Source: Alphaproteobacteria bacterium (lineage in GTDB: Bacteria; Pseudomonadota; Alphaproteobacteria; UBA828). From it: a DNA stretch of 35,733 nt. The translations under genes and the position numbers were made by a program. Shown here piece by piece: positions 8,345-17,208 of the stretch. Each line of letters opens with the position of its first letter. Position 1 is the stretch's first letter. The notes beneath the pieces are model-generated. The model was not told the origin of the DNA and searched no databases. It saw only the letters and a program-made list of their open reading frames with translations. The stretch spans positions 1 to 35,733 of the forward strand of contig VGET01000008.1 of assembly GCA_016869195.1 (NCBI GenBank). Direction: 5' to 3'.

Positions 8345-9490
8345 CTAGTCGAGCGCCATCATCTGCCCGCTCGGCTTGAGCGTAAAGCGGTGGCCGCGCC
8401 AGAGAATACCTTTGCCGCCCAGGCTCGCGAGCCGAACCGCCATGGTGATCAGGTCCCGATAGGGAATGAGCCAGGGGCGATAGGGTGCATCGCCGCCGAA
8501 GCGCCAGCTCACCACGCTGTGATGCAACACGCGCAGGATGCCGGCCGCGAGGAAGAGAAGGCCCGCCTCTGCGGCAAGCGCGCTCGCCACGAATGCGATT
8601 AACGACAATGGCAGCGCATCGGTGATCAGCGTCAAGGGGTAGAGCAGCGGGCGTACCGCACGCAATGTGCGCGCCCAGCGCAGCTCGTGACGGAACAGTG
8701 TGGCGAGATCGGCCTCGCACACGACATTGTCGATCATCGTGGGGGCGATCGCGATGTCATGGCCCGCCTGTTTCACCAGCTCGCCCAACATGTAGTCGTC
8801 GGCGACATGGTCCTTGAGCGCGTCGAGCCCGCCGACCTTGTCCAGAACGTCGCGTCGAATCGCCATGGTCTGGCCGAAGCACGGCTTGAGCCCGCCGATG
8901 GTCGAGGCGAGCACGACCGAGGACATGTACCAGTCGTTCAGGTAGAGCGCGCCCAGCGATGAGGCGCGGCCCTCTCCTACGGTGCCGCGATAGAGGCAGG
9001 TCACCGCACCTACGGACTTGAGCTCAAACGCGGTGGCGACCGCTCGCAAGTAATCCGGTGCCACCCGCGTGTCGCTGTCGGCCATGATGATCAGGCTGTG
9101 CTTGGCAATGCCGATCATGTTGGCGAGGTTCGAGACCTTGTAATTGCGGCCGATCACCCGACCGTCGATCACCAGCGCGAGGTCGCGCTCGGGCATCTCG
9201 GCGATCAAGCGGCGTACCACAGCGATCGCCGGGTCGCCCGCCTCGCGCACGCCAAAGACCACCTGAAAATTTGGGTAATCCTGGGTGCAGTAGCTTTTCA
9301 GATTGTCATAGAGGTGCGGCTCATCGCCGCACAGCGGCTTCAGCACGCTGATCGGCGGCAGAACTGCTGGTGCGCGCGCGCCGCGGGGCCGGCCCTTCAG
9401 CGCCACGACGATCGTCATCATGGTGAGATAGAGGAGGCCGAGGGCGGCGATCCCCATCAACACGGCTGTGGTAATCTGGTGTTCGGTCAT
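8345..9490 (-). CDS. hpnI: HpnI-like hopanoid-associated glycosyltransferase (ceramide glucosyltransferase-like, GT2)
   Basis: PPISVLKPLCGDEPHLYDNLKSYCTQDYPNFQVVFGV, DSDTRVAPDYL, GLKPCFGQTMAIRRDVLDKVGGL; start at MTEHQITT (9490). Confidence 0.82.
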   Translation of the reverse strand: MTEHQITTAVLMGIAALGLLYLTMMTIVVALKGRPRGARAPAVLPPISVLKPLCGDEPHLYDNLKSYCTQDYPNFQVVFGVREAGDPAIAVVRRLIAEMPERDLALVIDGRVIGRNYKVSNLANMIGIAKHSLIIMADSDTRVAPDYLRAVATAFELKSVGAVTCLYRGTVGEGRASSLGALYLNDWYMSSVVLASTIGGLKPCFGQTMAIRRDVLDKVGGLDALKDHVADDYMLGELVKQAGHDIAIAPTMIDNVVCEADLATLFRHELRWARTLRAVRPLLYPLTLITDALPLSLIAFVASALAAEAGLLFLAAGILRVLHHSVVSWRFGGDAPYRPWLIPYRDLITMAVRLASLGGKGILWRGHRFTLKPSGQMMALD

Positions 9491-9712
9491 CCGGGGGCAC
9501 CCCTGCGTCCCCAAGGGGCGGAGTCTGCACGGGATAGGTTACGCCGACTGTGCCTTGAACGTATCAATCCGTTGCGCCGGTCGGGAACGCGCCGAACCGA
9601 GCCTTTGAGCATCAACGCATCCGCCGGGACTTGAGCGTTGCCCGACGCTGAGCTAAGGCTTGCAACGAAACTCGCAGAAAACCTGCAAAACGCAAGGGGG
9701 AGTATAGGCGGA

Positions 9713-10474
9713 ATGTCTCGACTCAAGGGCAAAGTAGTGGCGATCACCGGGGGCGGGAGCGGCATGGGCCTCGCCAGCGCCAAGCTGTTCGTCAAGGAGG
9801 CGGCCAAGGTCGCCATCATCGATTACAGGGACGAAAAGAGCCTCGACAAGGCGGTGAAGCAGCTTGTGAAGGCTGGCGCCAAGAAGGGCCAGCTATTCTG
9901 TCATCGCGCCGATGTCGGCGATGAGCGTGCGGTCAAGGCCGCGTTTGCTGCGGTAAAGAAGGCGCTGGGGCCGGTCGATGTGCTGGTCAATGCCGCGGGC
10001 ATCGACACGACCAGCGAGGTCGCCGACATGTCGACCAAATTGTGGGACGACATGATCCGCATCAATCTGCGCGGCACGTTCCTGTGCACGCGCGAGGTGC
10101 TGGCCGACATGAAGAAGAAGAAGTGGGGCCGCATCATCAACTTCGCCTCCCAGCTCGCCCACAAGGGCGCGCCCGAGATGGCGCACTATGTAGCCAGCAA
10201 ATCCGGCGTGATCGGCTTCACCCGCTCGCTCGCCTATGAAGTGGCGAAGGACAACATCACGGTCAACGCGATCTGCCCCGGGCCGATCGTAACGCCGCTG
10301 CTGATGTCGATCCCCAGGCCCTGGCTCAACCGCAAGCAGAAGGAGCTGCCGATCGGCCGCTTCGGTGAGGTCGAGGAGGTGGCGCCGACCGTGCTCATGC
10401 TCGCGCTCGACCCCGATGGCAACTACTACATCGGCGCGACGCTCAACATGAACGGCGGCGATGTCATGGTTTGA
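9713..10474 (+). CDS. SDR family oxidoreductase
   Basis: MSRLKGKVVAITGGGSGMGLA (TGxxxGxG), NAAG, YVASKSG (YxxxK). Start at 9713 rather than the ORF-track start. Confidence 0.9.
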   Translation: MSRLKGKVVAITGGGSGMGLASAKLFVKEAAKVAIIDYRDEKSLDKAVKQLVKAGAKKGQLFCHRADVGDERAVKAAFAAVKKALGPVDVLVNAAGIDTTSEVADMSTKLWDDMIRINLRGTFLCTREVLADMKKKKWGRIINFASQLAHKGAPEMAHYVASKSGVIGFTRSLAYEVAKDNITVNAICPGPIVTPLLMSIPRPWLNRKQKELPIGRFGEVEEVAPTVLMLALDPDGNYYIGATLNMNGGDVMV

Positions 10475-10528
10475 TCACACAATCGTGACAGCGGACGACT
10501 CGGTCACTGGTGATTGAATTTCGTTATT

Positions 10529-10556
10529 GGCGGGCACCCTTAAAAAGGGGCCCGCC
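10529..10556. other. Strong GC-rich hairpin (terminator or mscL 5'-UTR structure)
   Basis: ggcgggcaccctt-aaa-aaggggcccgcc: 12 bp paired with one bulged A and a 3-nt loop; lies between the SDR stop and mscL start. Confidence 0.6.
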
Positions 10557-10601
10557 AACGTTCGATCGGGGACAGGGCATAGCTCGGGGAGGAACACGGG
10601 C

Positions 10602-11015
10602 ATGGCGATCATCAAGGAGTTCAAGGAGTTCATCTCTCGCGGCAGCGTCATCGACCTTGCCATCGGTATCATCATCGGCGCGGCGTTCACGAGCGTCGTC
10701 ACCTCGCTGGTCAATGACATCATCATGCCGCCGATCGGCTTAGCTCTCGCCGGCATCGACTTCTCGAACCTGTTTGTAACCATGTCGGAAGGCACCTACG
10801 CCTCGCTCGAGGATGCGCAGAAGGCCGGTGCCGCGACCTGAAACTACGGCAGGTTCATCAATTCGTGCATTCACTTCCTGATCGTCGCCTTCGTCATCTT
10901 CATGGTCGTGAAGCAGATCAATCGCTTCCGCACCAAGAAGGAGGCGGGCCCGCCGCCGCCGCCGCAGAGCGAAGTGCTGCTCGGGGAAATTCGCGACCTG
11001 CTGAAGAACAAATAG
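10602..11015 (+). pseudogene. mscL: Large-conductance mechanosensitive channel MscL, interrupted by in-frame TGA at 10839-10841
   Basis: [46 protein letters not shown]...GAAT[TGA][60 protein letters not shown]. Same frame resumes after TGA with TM2 and the C-terminal EVLLxEIRDLL motif. Confidence 0.88.
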
Positions 11016-11027
11016 CATCAAACCTCT

Positions 11028-11065
11028 GAAGCGCCGCGTGGGCTGGAGGGCTCGCGCGGCGCTTC
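11028..11065 (+). terminator. Candidate intrinsic-type terminator downstream of mscL
   Basis: Perfect 11-bp inverted repeat gaagcgccgcg / cgcggcgcttc separated by 16 nt; only a short T-rich tail. Confidence 0.55.
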
Positions 11066-11082
11066 TTCGTTGGAGCGGCCTG

Positions 11083-12039
11083 ATGCGCCTGCCTGTCGTC
11101 GTCGGCTTCCGCCTGCCTGAGCCCGTCGAGCGCGAGTTTCAGGCCCGGCTCGATGCGCGCTTTCTCGACGTGTTTCCGCGCGATGAGGGGGGCCTCAAGG
11201 CCGCGCTCGATGGTGCCGCCGCGCTCGTGGTGACGCCGCCGATCAAGGCCGACGCCTGGCTGTTCGAACATTTGCCCGACTCGATCAAGGCGATCGCGAC
11301 CTATTCGGTCGGGCTCGATCACGTCGATCTGGCAGCGGCGCGCCGGCGTGGCCTCCCCGTTGTCCATACGCCGGACGTTCTCACGGACGCTGTCGCGGAG
11401 ACCGCGATGCTGCTCTTGCTCAGCGCCATGCGGCGCGCGACCGAGTCGATTGTCCTCATCCGCTCGCGCCAATGGCAGGGCTGGAACCCGCGCCAGATCA
11501 TCGGCCAGGGGCTCGACGGCAAGACGCTCGGCATTCTCGGCATGGGGCGCATCGGGCGCGGCATCGCGGCCCGCGCCCGCGCCTTCGGCATGGCCATCGC
11601 CTACTCCAATCGACATCGTTTGCCGCCGACGCTCGATAACGGCGCGACCTTTCACGACACGCCCGAAACGCTACTCCCGATCTGCGACGCGCTGGTGCTC
11701 GCCTGTCCCCTAACACCCGAGACGCGCGGGTTCCTCAACGCGCGCCGCATCGCGCTGATGAAGCCGAGCGCCGCCGTGGTCAACATCGCGCGCGGCGATG
11801 TCATCGTGGACGATGATCTGATTGCGGCGCTGGCCGAGGGGCGGCTGTTCGCGGCCGGGCTCGACGTCTTCGCCGGCGAGCCGCGAATCGATGCGCGCTA
11901 TTTCGATCTGCCCAATGTGTTCATGCTGCCGCACATCGGCTCATCCACGATCGAAACGCGGCTCGCCATGGGCCGCGCGGTGATCGACGGGCTGATCGCC
12001 GTGCTCTCCGGCAGCCGCCCGCCGAACTTGGTGGCGTAA
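11083..12039 (+). CDS. D-isomer specific 2-hydroxyacid dehydrogenase (glyoxylate/hydroxypyruvate reductase-like)
   Basis: GKTLGILGMGRIGRGIAARARAFGM (GxGxxG), NIARGDVIVDDDLIAAL, LPHIGSSTIETR; start at internal Met 11083. Confidence 0.9.
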   Translation: MRLPVVVGFRLPEPVEREFQARLDARFLDVFPRDEGGLKAALDGAAALVVTPPIKADAWLFEHLPDSIKAIATYSVGLDHVDLAAARRRGLPVVHTPDVLTDAVAETAMLLLLSAMRRATESIVLIRSRQWQGWNPRQIIGQGLDGKTLGILGMGRIGRGIAARARAFGMAIAYSNRHRLPPTLDNGATFHDTPETLLPICDALVLACPLTPETRGFLNARRIALMKPSAAVVNIARGDVIVDDDLIAALAEGRLFAAGLDVFAGEPRIDARYFDLPNVFMLPHIGSSTIETRLAMGRAVIDGLIAVLSGSRPPNLVA

Positions 12040-12045
12040 GAGCCT

Positions 12046-12810
12046 CTATCGCGGCGCCATGCGGAGCGCGCCGTCGAAGCGGATGACCGAGCCGTTCAAG
12101 AATCGGTTCTCGACGATGTGGCGCGCGAGCGCGGCATATTCCTCGGGCTTGCCGAGGCGCTTCGGGTAGAGCGTGGTGGCGACCAGGGCTTCCCGCACAT
12201 TGTCGGGCAGGCCGGCCAGCATCGGCGTGTCCATCAGGCCGGGCGAGATCGCGTTGACGCGAATGCCCTCGCGCGCCAGCTCGCGGGCGAAGGTGAGCGT
12301 GATCGAGACGATCGCGCCCTTGGAAGCCGAATAGGCGCCCTGGCCGACCTGGCCCTCGAACGCCGCGACCGACGCGGTGCCGATCATCACGCCGCGCTCG
12401 CCATCCTCCAGCGCCGGCAGCGCGGCGGCATCGGCGGCGGTCAGCCTCATGCAATTGATCGTGCCCATCAGGTTGATGTCGATCGTGCGCTTGAAGGCGT
12501 CGAGCGGTGTCGCCTTGCCGTCCTTGCCGATCAACTTGGCGCCGGTCGCGACGCCGGCGCAGGCCACCAGAATGCGCGCCGGCCCGATGGCCTTGCGGAG
12601 GGATTCATAGGCGGCTTCCAGGCTGGCCGCATCGGTCACGTCGGCCGCCGCTGCCGCACCGCCGATCTCCTTGGCGACCGCCTCGGCCGCCTCGCGCTTG
12701 ACGTCGATGATCCCGACCTTGGCGCCCGCCTTGGCCAGCTCGCGCGCGGTCGCGGCCCCAAGGCCTGAGCCGCCGCCCGTGATGATGGCGCTGTGCCCCT
12801 TGATCTCCAT
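12046..12810 (-). CDS. SDR family NAD(P)-dependent oxidoreductase
   Basis: 254 aa; HSAIITGGGSGLGAATARELAKAGAKVGIIDV, YSASKGA, VNAISPGLMDTPML. Confidence 0.9.
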   Translation of the reverse strand: MEIKGHSAIITGGGSGLGAATARELAKAGAKVGIIDVKREAAEAVAKEIGGAAAAADVTDAASLEAAYESLRKAIGPARILVACAGVATGAKLIGKDGKATPLDAFKRTIDINLMGTINCMRLTAADAAALPALEDGERGVMIGTASVAAFEGQVGQGAYSASKGAIVSITLTFARELAREGIRVNAISPGLMDTPMLAGLPDNVREALVATTLYPKRLGKPEEYAALARHIVENRFLNGSVIRFDGALRMAPR

Positions 12811-12879
12811 GATCGCCCCCGTCCGGATGTTCGGGGCGCTCTATAGCAGGAAGGTCGGGTGGAAGCGATTCCTGAAAGA

Positions 12880-13836
12880 TCAAGCCTCCTCGTCGGTGCG
12901 CACGAGCGCGCGGCACTCGCGGGCTCCCTTCAGCGAGAGATAGGCCGCGCTCGCGATGATGATGGCGCCACCCACCCAGGTCCAGACGCCGGGGAACTCG
13001 CCGAAGGCGAAATAGCCGATCAGAATGGCGAACGGCAGGCGGGTGAAATCGAGCGGCACCAGCGCGCTGGCTTCGGCGAGCGAGAGCGCGCGCGCCATCG
13101 AGAAATGGCCGATCAGTGCGATGATGCCGATGGCACAGAGGAGCCCGAGCTCGAGCGCCGAGGGCGTCGACCAGAAGGCGACCGCCGGTCCGATCGAAAG
13201 CGGCGTCATGATCAGGTTCATGTAGAACACGATCTGGGTCGGGCTCTCGGTCTTCGAAAGCAGCTTGATGATGCACATCGAGAGCGCGAACAGCGAGGCC
13301 GAGCCGATGGCGAGCAAACCACCCAGGCTGAAGGTCTCGGCCCCCGGCTGCAGCACGATGAGCACGCCGGCGAAGCCGACGCCGGTCACCAGCCAGCGGA
13401 TCAGGTCCACGCGCTCCCGCAGCAGCACGATCGCGATCGGGATCATCCAGAGCGCGACCGTGAAGTTGAGCGTGATCGCCTCGGCGAGCGGCATCATGCC
13501 GAGCGCGGAATACCACGCCCACATCGCGACCATGCCGATCGAGCCGCGCGAGAGATAGAGTTTCAGCCGATTGGTGCGCAGCGTGCCGAAACCGATATGC
13601 ATCATCCACGGCAGCAGCACGACGAGCCCGACCGCGTTGCGGAAGAAGGCGACCTCGAAGGGCGAGATCGTGGTCGACAAATAGCGGATGAGCGCCGACA
13701 TGGCGGCGAAGCAGGCGCAGCTTCCCACCATGAGCAGCGCGCCCTCGACGCCGGCCGGCAGCCGACGCGGCCGCGCCAGCGCGTCGCGCAACATCGTCAT
13801 GGCAGGTTGTTTGCCGGGAACGGTGAGGGCGGTCAA
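12880..13836 (-). CDS. DMT/EamA family transporter
   Basis: 318 aa, two EamA-like halves (MSALIRYLSTTISPFEVAFFRNAVGLVVLLP...; LVPLDFTRLPFAILIGYFAFGEFPGVWTWVGGAIIIASAAYLS). Confidence 0.87.
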   Translation of the reverse strand: MTALTVPGKQPAMTMLRDALARPRRLPAGVEGALLMVGSCACFAAMSALIRYLSTTISPFEVAFFRNAVGLVVLLPWMMHIGFGTLRTNRLKLYLSRGSIGMVAMWAWYSALGMMPLAEAITLNFTVALWMIPIAIVLLRERVDLIRWLVTGVGFAGVLIVLQPGAETFSLGGLLAIGSASLFALSMCIIKLLSKTESPTQIVFYMNLIMTPLSIGPAVAFWSTPSALELGLLCAIGIIALIGHFSMARALSLAEASALVPLDFTRLPFAILIGYFAFGEFPGVWTWVGGAIIIASAAYLSLKGARECRALVRTDEEA

Positions 13837-15584
13837 CCGCCGCCGAGCGAGGAAAGCGCGACGGCGATGCGGCTGAAGGAGCGGGTCTGCCCGAACGGGT
13901 CGTCGACGTCGCGCGCGATCGCGGTCGCCTCCTTCAAGAGGTCGGCGGCAAGCGGCCCGGCGCCGGTGCGGGCGGCGAGGCGGGCAAGGTCGATCAGGGA
14001 AAAGGCGCGCTCGACCGGGTTTTCGATGGTGCGTGCGAGCGTTGCTGCCCCGGCTTCGATGGCAAGGGCGCGGGCCGTATCGCCGCCGTTGTTCACGGCT
14101 TCGGCAATGCCGATCAGCGCGTCAAGCCGAGCGCGGATGTCGGGAATTCGGTCCGCAATCCGCGTGGCGTCATCTGTCAGGCCAGCGCGGGCAGTTGCAA
14201 CCGCAACTCCTGAATGGGCGAACAAGCGCGTGTAGCCCGGCTTCAGCTCATTGACCACGGCCATGGCGGCCTCATGGCGCCCGAGCTCGGCCTCGGTAAT
14301 TGCAAGGCGCGCATGGGCATGCTGACAGTCCGCCCGCTCGATCGGGCAGGCGAGGCCGGATTGTGCGCTGATGAGGGTCTCCCCCGCCGCGGCGGACTTC
14401 CCGGCGCGCGCCTCGATCGTCGCGATCTCGGCCAGCGCCTTGCTCCGCTCGGAGCGGTCGCGGATTTCTTCCGTCAGCGCCTTGGCAGCAGCAACGTTGC
14501 CCAGCTCGGCATCCAGCTCGGCGATCAGGCCGGTCGCAAAGTCGCGCAAGCTGCCCCGCTTGAGCGCCTTCAAGTCGGCTGCCGCCTTGTCCCGCAGCGC
14601 CCGCGCGCGCTCGATCTGGCCGGCTTCGATCTCAGCCCTTGCGGAGGCAATCAGCGCCGGTAGCCGTTCCGCCGGCGCATCGATGCGGCCGGCGGTTTCA
14701 GCCGCGGCGGCGGCCTCGCCAACGCTCGCCTGGCCTTCCGCCACCGCGCGCAAGGCCTTGTCGCGAAGCGTGTCGTCCGGCACGCGCGCGGCCGCTTCAA
14801 CGGCATCGCCCGTCTGGCCGCTGCGCGCGAGCCCAACCGCGATCGAGCCGACCGCCGCGATCACCGAGCGGGGATCGGTGATCGAGCGCGCGGTTTCGAG
14901 CGCGTCCGCCCTCAGGCTGGCGTGCACCTGGGCTTCCACGACATGGCTCAGCGCCCAGTCGCGCAGGTCATCCTTCTGGATGCGCTTGGCGCTGCTCAGC
15001 GCCAGGCTGATCAGGCACTCCGGCTCAGGCGCGGCGAAACAGGCCGCGGAATCGACGGAGGCGGTTGCGGCCCGGTGTTCCGTGCCGCGCGTGTGGGCCC
15101 AGTCGGGTCCGAATTCCTTCTCCAGAGCCGCGCGCGCGGCGATGATCTGCTTTTTGCGCGCCGCGTCGAGCTTGTTGACCAGCTCCTTGGCGGCACCTTG
15201 TGTCGAGTTCAGCTTGTTGAGCAGTGTCTCGCTCGGTACGCCATCCGGCGTCAGGCCGACGATCTCCTGATAGGCCTTGATGGCCTTCTCGGTCTCCGGC
15301 GTCATCGTGCCGCCGACCGGCCCGTTGTAGAGCCCGCGCTCGGCCAAGTGCACCTGAATCATGCGCACGAGCGGGCTGTATTGGCCCATCTCGGCCTCGT
15401 TCGCTTCCTTGGAGACCGCCGCGAGTTTCAGCTTCGAGGCGGCCTCCGCGCCTCCGATGTGGCACGGAGCAATCGCAAGCGCCGCGCCCATTAGCGCAAC
15501 CAAGGCGAGCGACCGGGGCCACCGGCCGCTCCGGAGCGCCTCGGCGGCTAGCGCCGAAGAAACACTGACAACATTCAGGGCCAT
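13833..15584 (-). CDS. Peptidoglycan-binding-domain protein with alpha-helical (TPR-like) repeats, exported
   Basis: N-terminal hydrophobic segment, then LVRMIQVHLAERGLYNGPVGGTMTPETEKAIKAYQEIVGLTPDGVPSETLLNKL (PG_binding_1-like), then Ala-rich repeats. Start 15584 (MALNVV) or 15635. Confidence 0.72.
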   Translation of the reverse strand: MALNVVSVSSALAAEALRSGRWPRSLALVALMGAALAIAPCHIGGAEAASKLKLAAVSKEANEAEMGQYSPLVRMIQVHLAERGLYNGPVGGTMTPETEKAIKAYQEIVGLTPDGVPSETLLNKLNSTQGAAKELVNKLDAARKKQIIAARAALEKEFGPDWAHTRGTEHRAATASVDSAACFAAPEPECLISLALSSAKRIQKDDLRDWALSHVVEAQVHASLRADALETARSITDPRSVIAAVGSIAVGLARSGQTGDAVEAAARVPDDTLRDKALRAVAEGQASVGEAAAAAETAGRIDAPAERLPALIASARAEIEAGQIERARALRDKAAADLKALKRGSLRDFATGLIAELDAELGNVAAAKALTEEIRDRSERSKALAEIATIEARAGKSAAAGETLISAQSGLACPIERADCQHAHARLAITEAELGRHEAAMAVVNELKPGYTRLFAHSGVAVATARAGLTDDATRIADRIPDIRARLDALIGIAEAVNNGGDTARALAIEAGAATLARTIENPVERAFSLIDLARLAARTGAGPLAADLLKEATAIARDVDDPFGQTRSFSRIAVALSSLGGG

Positions 15585-15613
15585 CGGGAAGTTCGAGGGT
15601 TGTGCTTGCCCGG

Positions 15614-15648
15614 ACGATAAGGAGTGTCGCCCCACGATAAAGGAGTGT
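15614..15648. repeat. Near-perfect tandem direct repeat acgataaggagtgt / acgataaaggagtgt
   Basis: Copies at 15614-15627 and 15634-15648, 20 nt start-to-start, in a divergent intergenic region. Confidence 0.75.
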
Positions 15649-15657
15649 TTATGGCAT

Positions 15658-15672
15658 TAACCTTAATGGTTA
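15658..15672. promoter_or_regulatory. Small palindrome TAACC-TTAAT-GGTTA, candidate regulatory site
   Basis: Inverted repeat just after the direct repeats, upstream of the PAS-like gene; contains TTAACC / GGTTA half-site-like motifs. Confidence 0.35.
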
Positions 15673-15787
15673 GACTCGATTCGCGCGACTCGACCGGGAC
15701 GCCGGCCCCTGCGGCAACCGAAGGAACGAGCGCCCTACCTGGTCAAACTGGGAAGGGGACCGACGATTCGCAACCTTGAAGGGGTCC

Positions 15788-16297
15788 ATGGCACATCCGA
15801 GTGAGCGCCGCGCTGGCCGGCGCCTCTTCGCCTGTTGGCTCGAGGCGAGCGGCGGGAGGCGTTTTCCGAGCCTCAATCAAGTCTCCCGCAAGGCCGACAA
15901 AGACTTGTGGGATCAATCGTTTATCATTGACGTCCAAAAGGGCCCGGGGGCCTACACGATCAGCCGTGTCGGTGGCGCGCTGTCGGCCAAGTTCAGGGAC
16001 GACTTTGTCGGTCTGAAGCTGGATTCGTTGCCACGCAGCATCGCCGACGATATCAGTGACATCTGCCTGGCCGCTGTTGCTTCGGGCAAGCCGGTCGCGC
16101 GCGGGGAGGATCTTGCGCACCTGTTTGGCCATACGGTGAGTTACCGTCTGGTGCTGCTACCGGTGGGTGAGGCCGAGGTGGTTGAGCAGCTTGTCGGCAC
16201 GATCGGATTTCTCGATCGGCCGATCGATTTTCCCACGCTCGCGCCGACCAACGCCAACGCCAAGCTGCCGCCGAGCCGCCTGCCGCCCGGCACTTGA
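15788..16297 (+). CDS. PAS-domain-like protein (PAS_5-type)
   Basis: 170 aa; SFIIDVQKGPGAYTISRVGGALSAKFRDDFVGLKLDSLPRSIADDI...VSYRLVLLPVGEAEVVEQLVGTIGFLDRP resembles alphaproteobacterial PAS_5 proteins. Confidence 0.68.
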   Translation: MAHPSERRAGRRLFACWLEASGGRRFPSLNQVSRKADKDLWDQSFIIDVQKGPGAYTISRVGGALSAKFRDDFVGLKLDSLPRSIADDISDICLAAVASGKPVARGEDLAHLFGHTVSYRLVLLPVGEAEVVEQLVGTIGFLDRPIDFPTLAPTNANAKLPPSRLPPGT

Positions 16298-16438
16298 AGG
16301 CCGGCTGATCATCCCCATATCCGATTCGCCGTCGCCGCATGGGGCGGGGCGGCGAGTATGTGGCTTGCCTGCTGCGATGGCCCTTGCCGGTGACGGGAGG
16401 GCGAGATGCGGCCGCCCGCTCGGGATGAGGGGCCTTTC

Positions 16439-16987
16439 ATGAGCCGAATGTCGCCATTCAATAGTCCGCTGCTGCTCGGCTTTGACCAGCTTGAGCGCGT
16501 GCTTGAGCGTGTCGCCAAGAACGGAGGCGATGGCTACCCGCCCTATAACATCCTCCAGCTCGGTACCGACCGGCTGCGTATCACGCTCGCGGTCGCAGGG
16601 TTCGCCGAGGCGGAGCTGATGGTGACGGTGGAAAACCGGCAGCTCCTCATCCGGGGCGCCAAGGCCGAGGACGTGGAGGATGGCGCCGTCTATCTCTATC
16701 GGGGCATTGCCGGGCGGCAATTCCAACGTACCTTTCTTCTTGCCGAGGGCATTGAGGTGACCGGCGCCTCGCTCGAGAACGGGCTGCTGCACATCGATCT
16801 CGCACGCCCGGTCGAGCAGGACACGGTGCGACGGATCAGCATCACGACCAAGCGATCCACCAAGGATGAGGGCAGCCGCCTTTTCGGCGACGGGCGGTCA
16901 GCGCCTCAAGCAGCAGAGCCAGTCGCCGAGCAGAGCCCGACGCGGCGTGTCGTCAGCGCGCCGGCGCGGGAACGGAGTACGACATGA
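16439..16987 (+). CDS. Hsp20/alpha-crystallin family small heat shock protein
   Basis: SPFNSPLLLGFDQLERVLERV, GYPPYNILQLGTDRLRITLAVAGFAEAELMVTVENRQLLIRG, RISI (IxI); extra ~45-aa tail. Confidence 0.92.
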   Translation: MSRMSPFNSPLLLGFDQLERVLERVAKNGGDGYPPYNILQLGTDRLRITLAVAGFAEAELMVTVENRQLLIRGAKAEDVEDGAVYLYRGIAGRQFQRTFLLAEGIEVTGASLENGLLHIDLARPVEQDTVRRISITTKRSTKDEGSRLFGDGRSAPQAAEPVAEQSPTRRVVSAPARERSTT

Positions 16988-17208
16988 TCAAGGACGCCGC
17001 CAACACCAACCACGCCACGCTGGCAGCCGAAGCGTTTGCGGCTCTCGGTGGCCCGACGCTCGCCTATATCAAGGCCGAGATGTTCGGCAAGGACGAGGGC
17101 TTCGCCATCCATGGCGCAGATGGGCGCCTGCTCGGCGCGGCGCCGACCCGCGAGCTCGCCTTCGCGGCCGCGCGCCAACACAATCTCGAGCCGGTCAGCG
17201 TGCATTGA
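16984..17208 (+). CDS. DUF1150 family protein
   Basis: 74 aa; LGGPTLAYIKAEMFGKDEGFAIHGADGRLLGAAPTRELAFAAARQHNLEPVSVH; ATGA overlap with hsp20. Confidence 0.88.
   Translation: MIKDAANTNHATLAAEAFAALGGPTLAYIKAEMFGKDEGFAIHGADGRLLGAAPTRELAFAAARQHNLEPVSVH

Noticed and set aside
10839-10841. TGA in mscL as selenocysteine or as Trp under a reassigned code
   Set aside because: MscL is not a known selenoprotein, and several genes here terminate at TGA, so code reassignment is unlikely; readthrough remains untested.
12859-14235. Long plus-strand ORF (458 aa) antisense to the DMT and PG-binding genes
   Set aside because: Low-complexity Arg/Glu/Asp/His-rich composition typical of shadow ORFs in GC-rich DNA; opposite strand encodes clear proteins.
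16361-16375. TGGCTTGCCTGCTGC upstream of hsp20, sigma-54-like (GG-N10-GC)
   Set aside because: Deviates from consensus TGGCAC-N5-TTGC at several positions; common by chance in GC-rich DNA.
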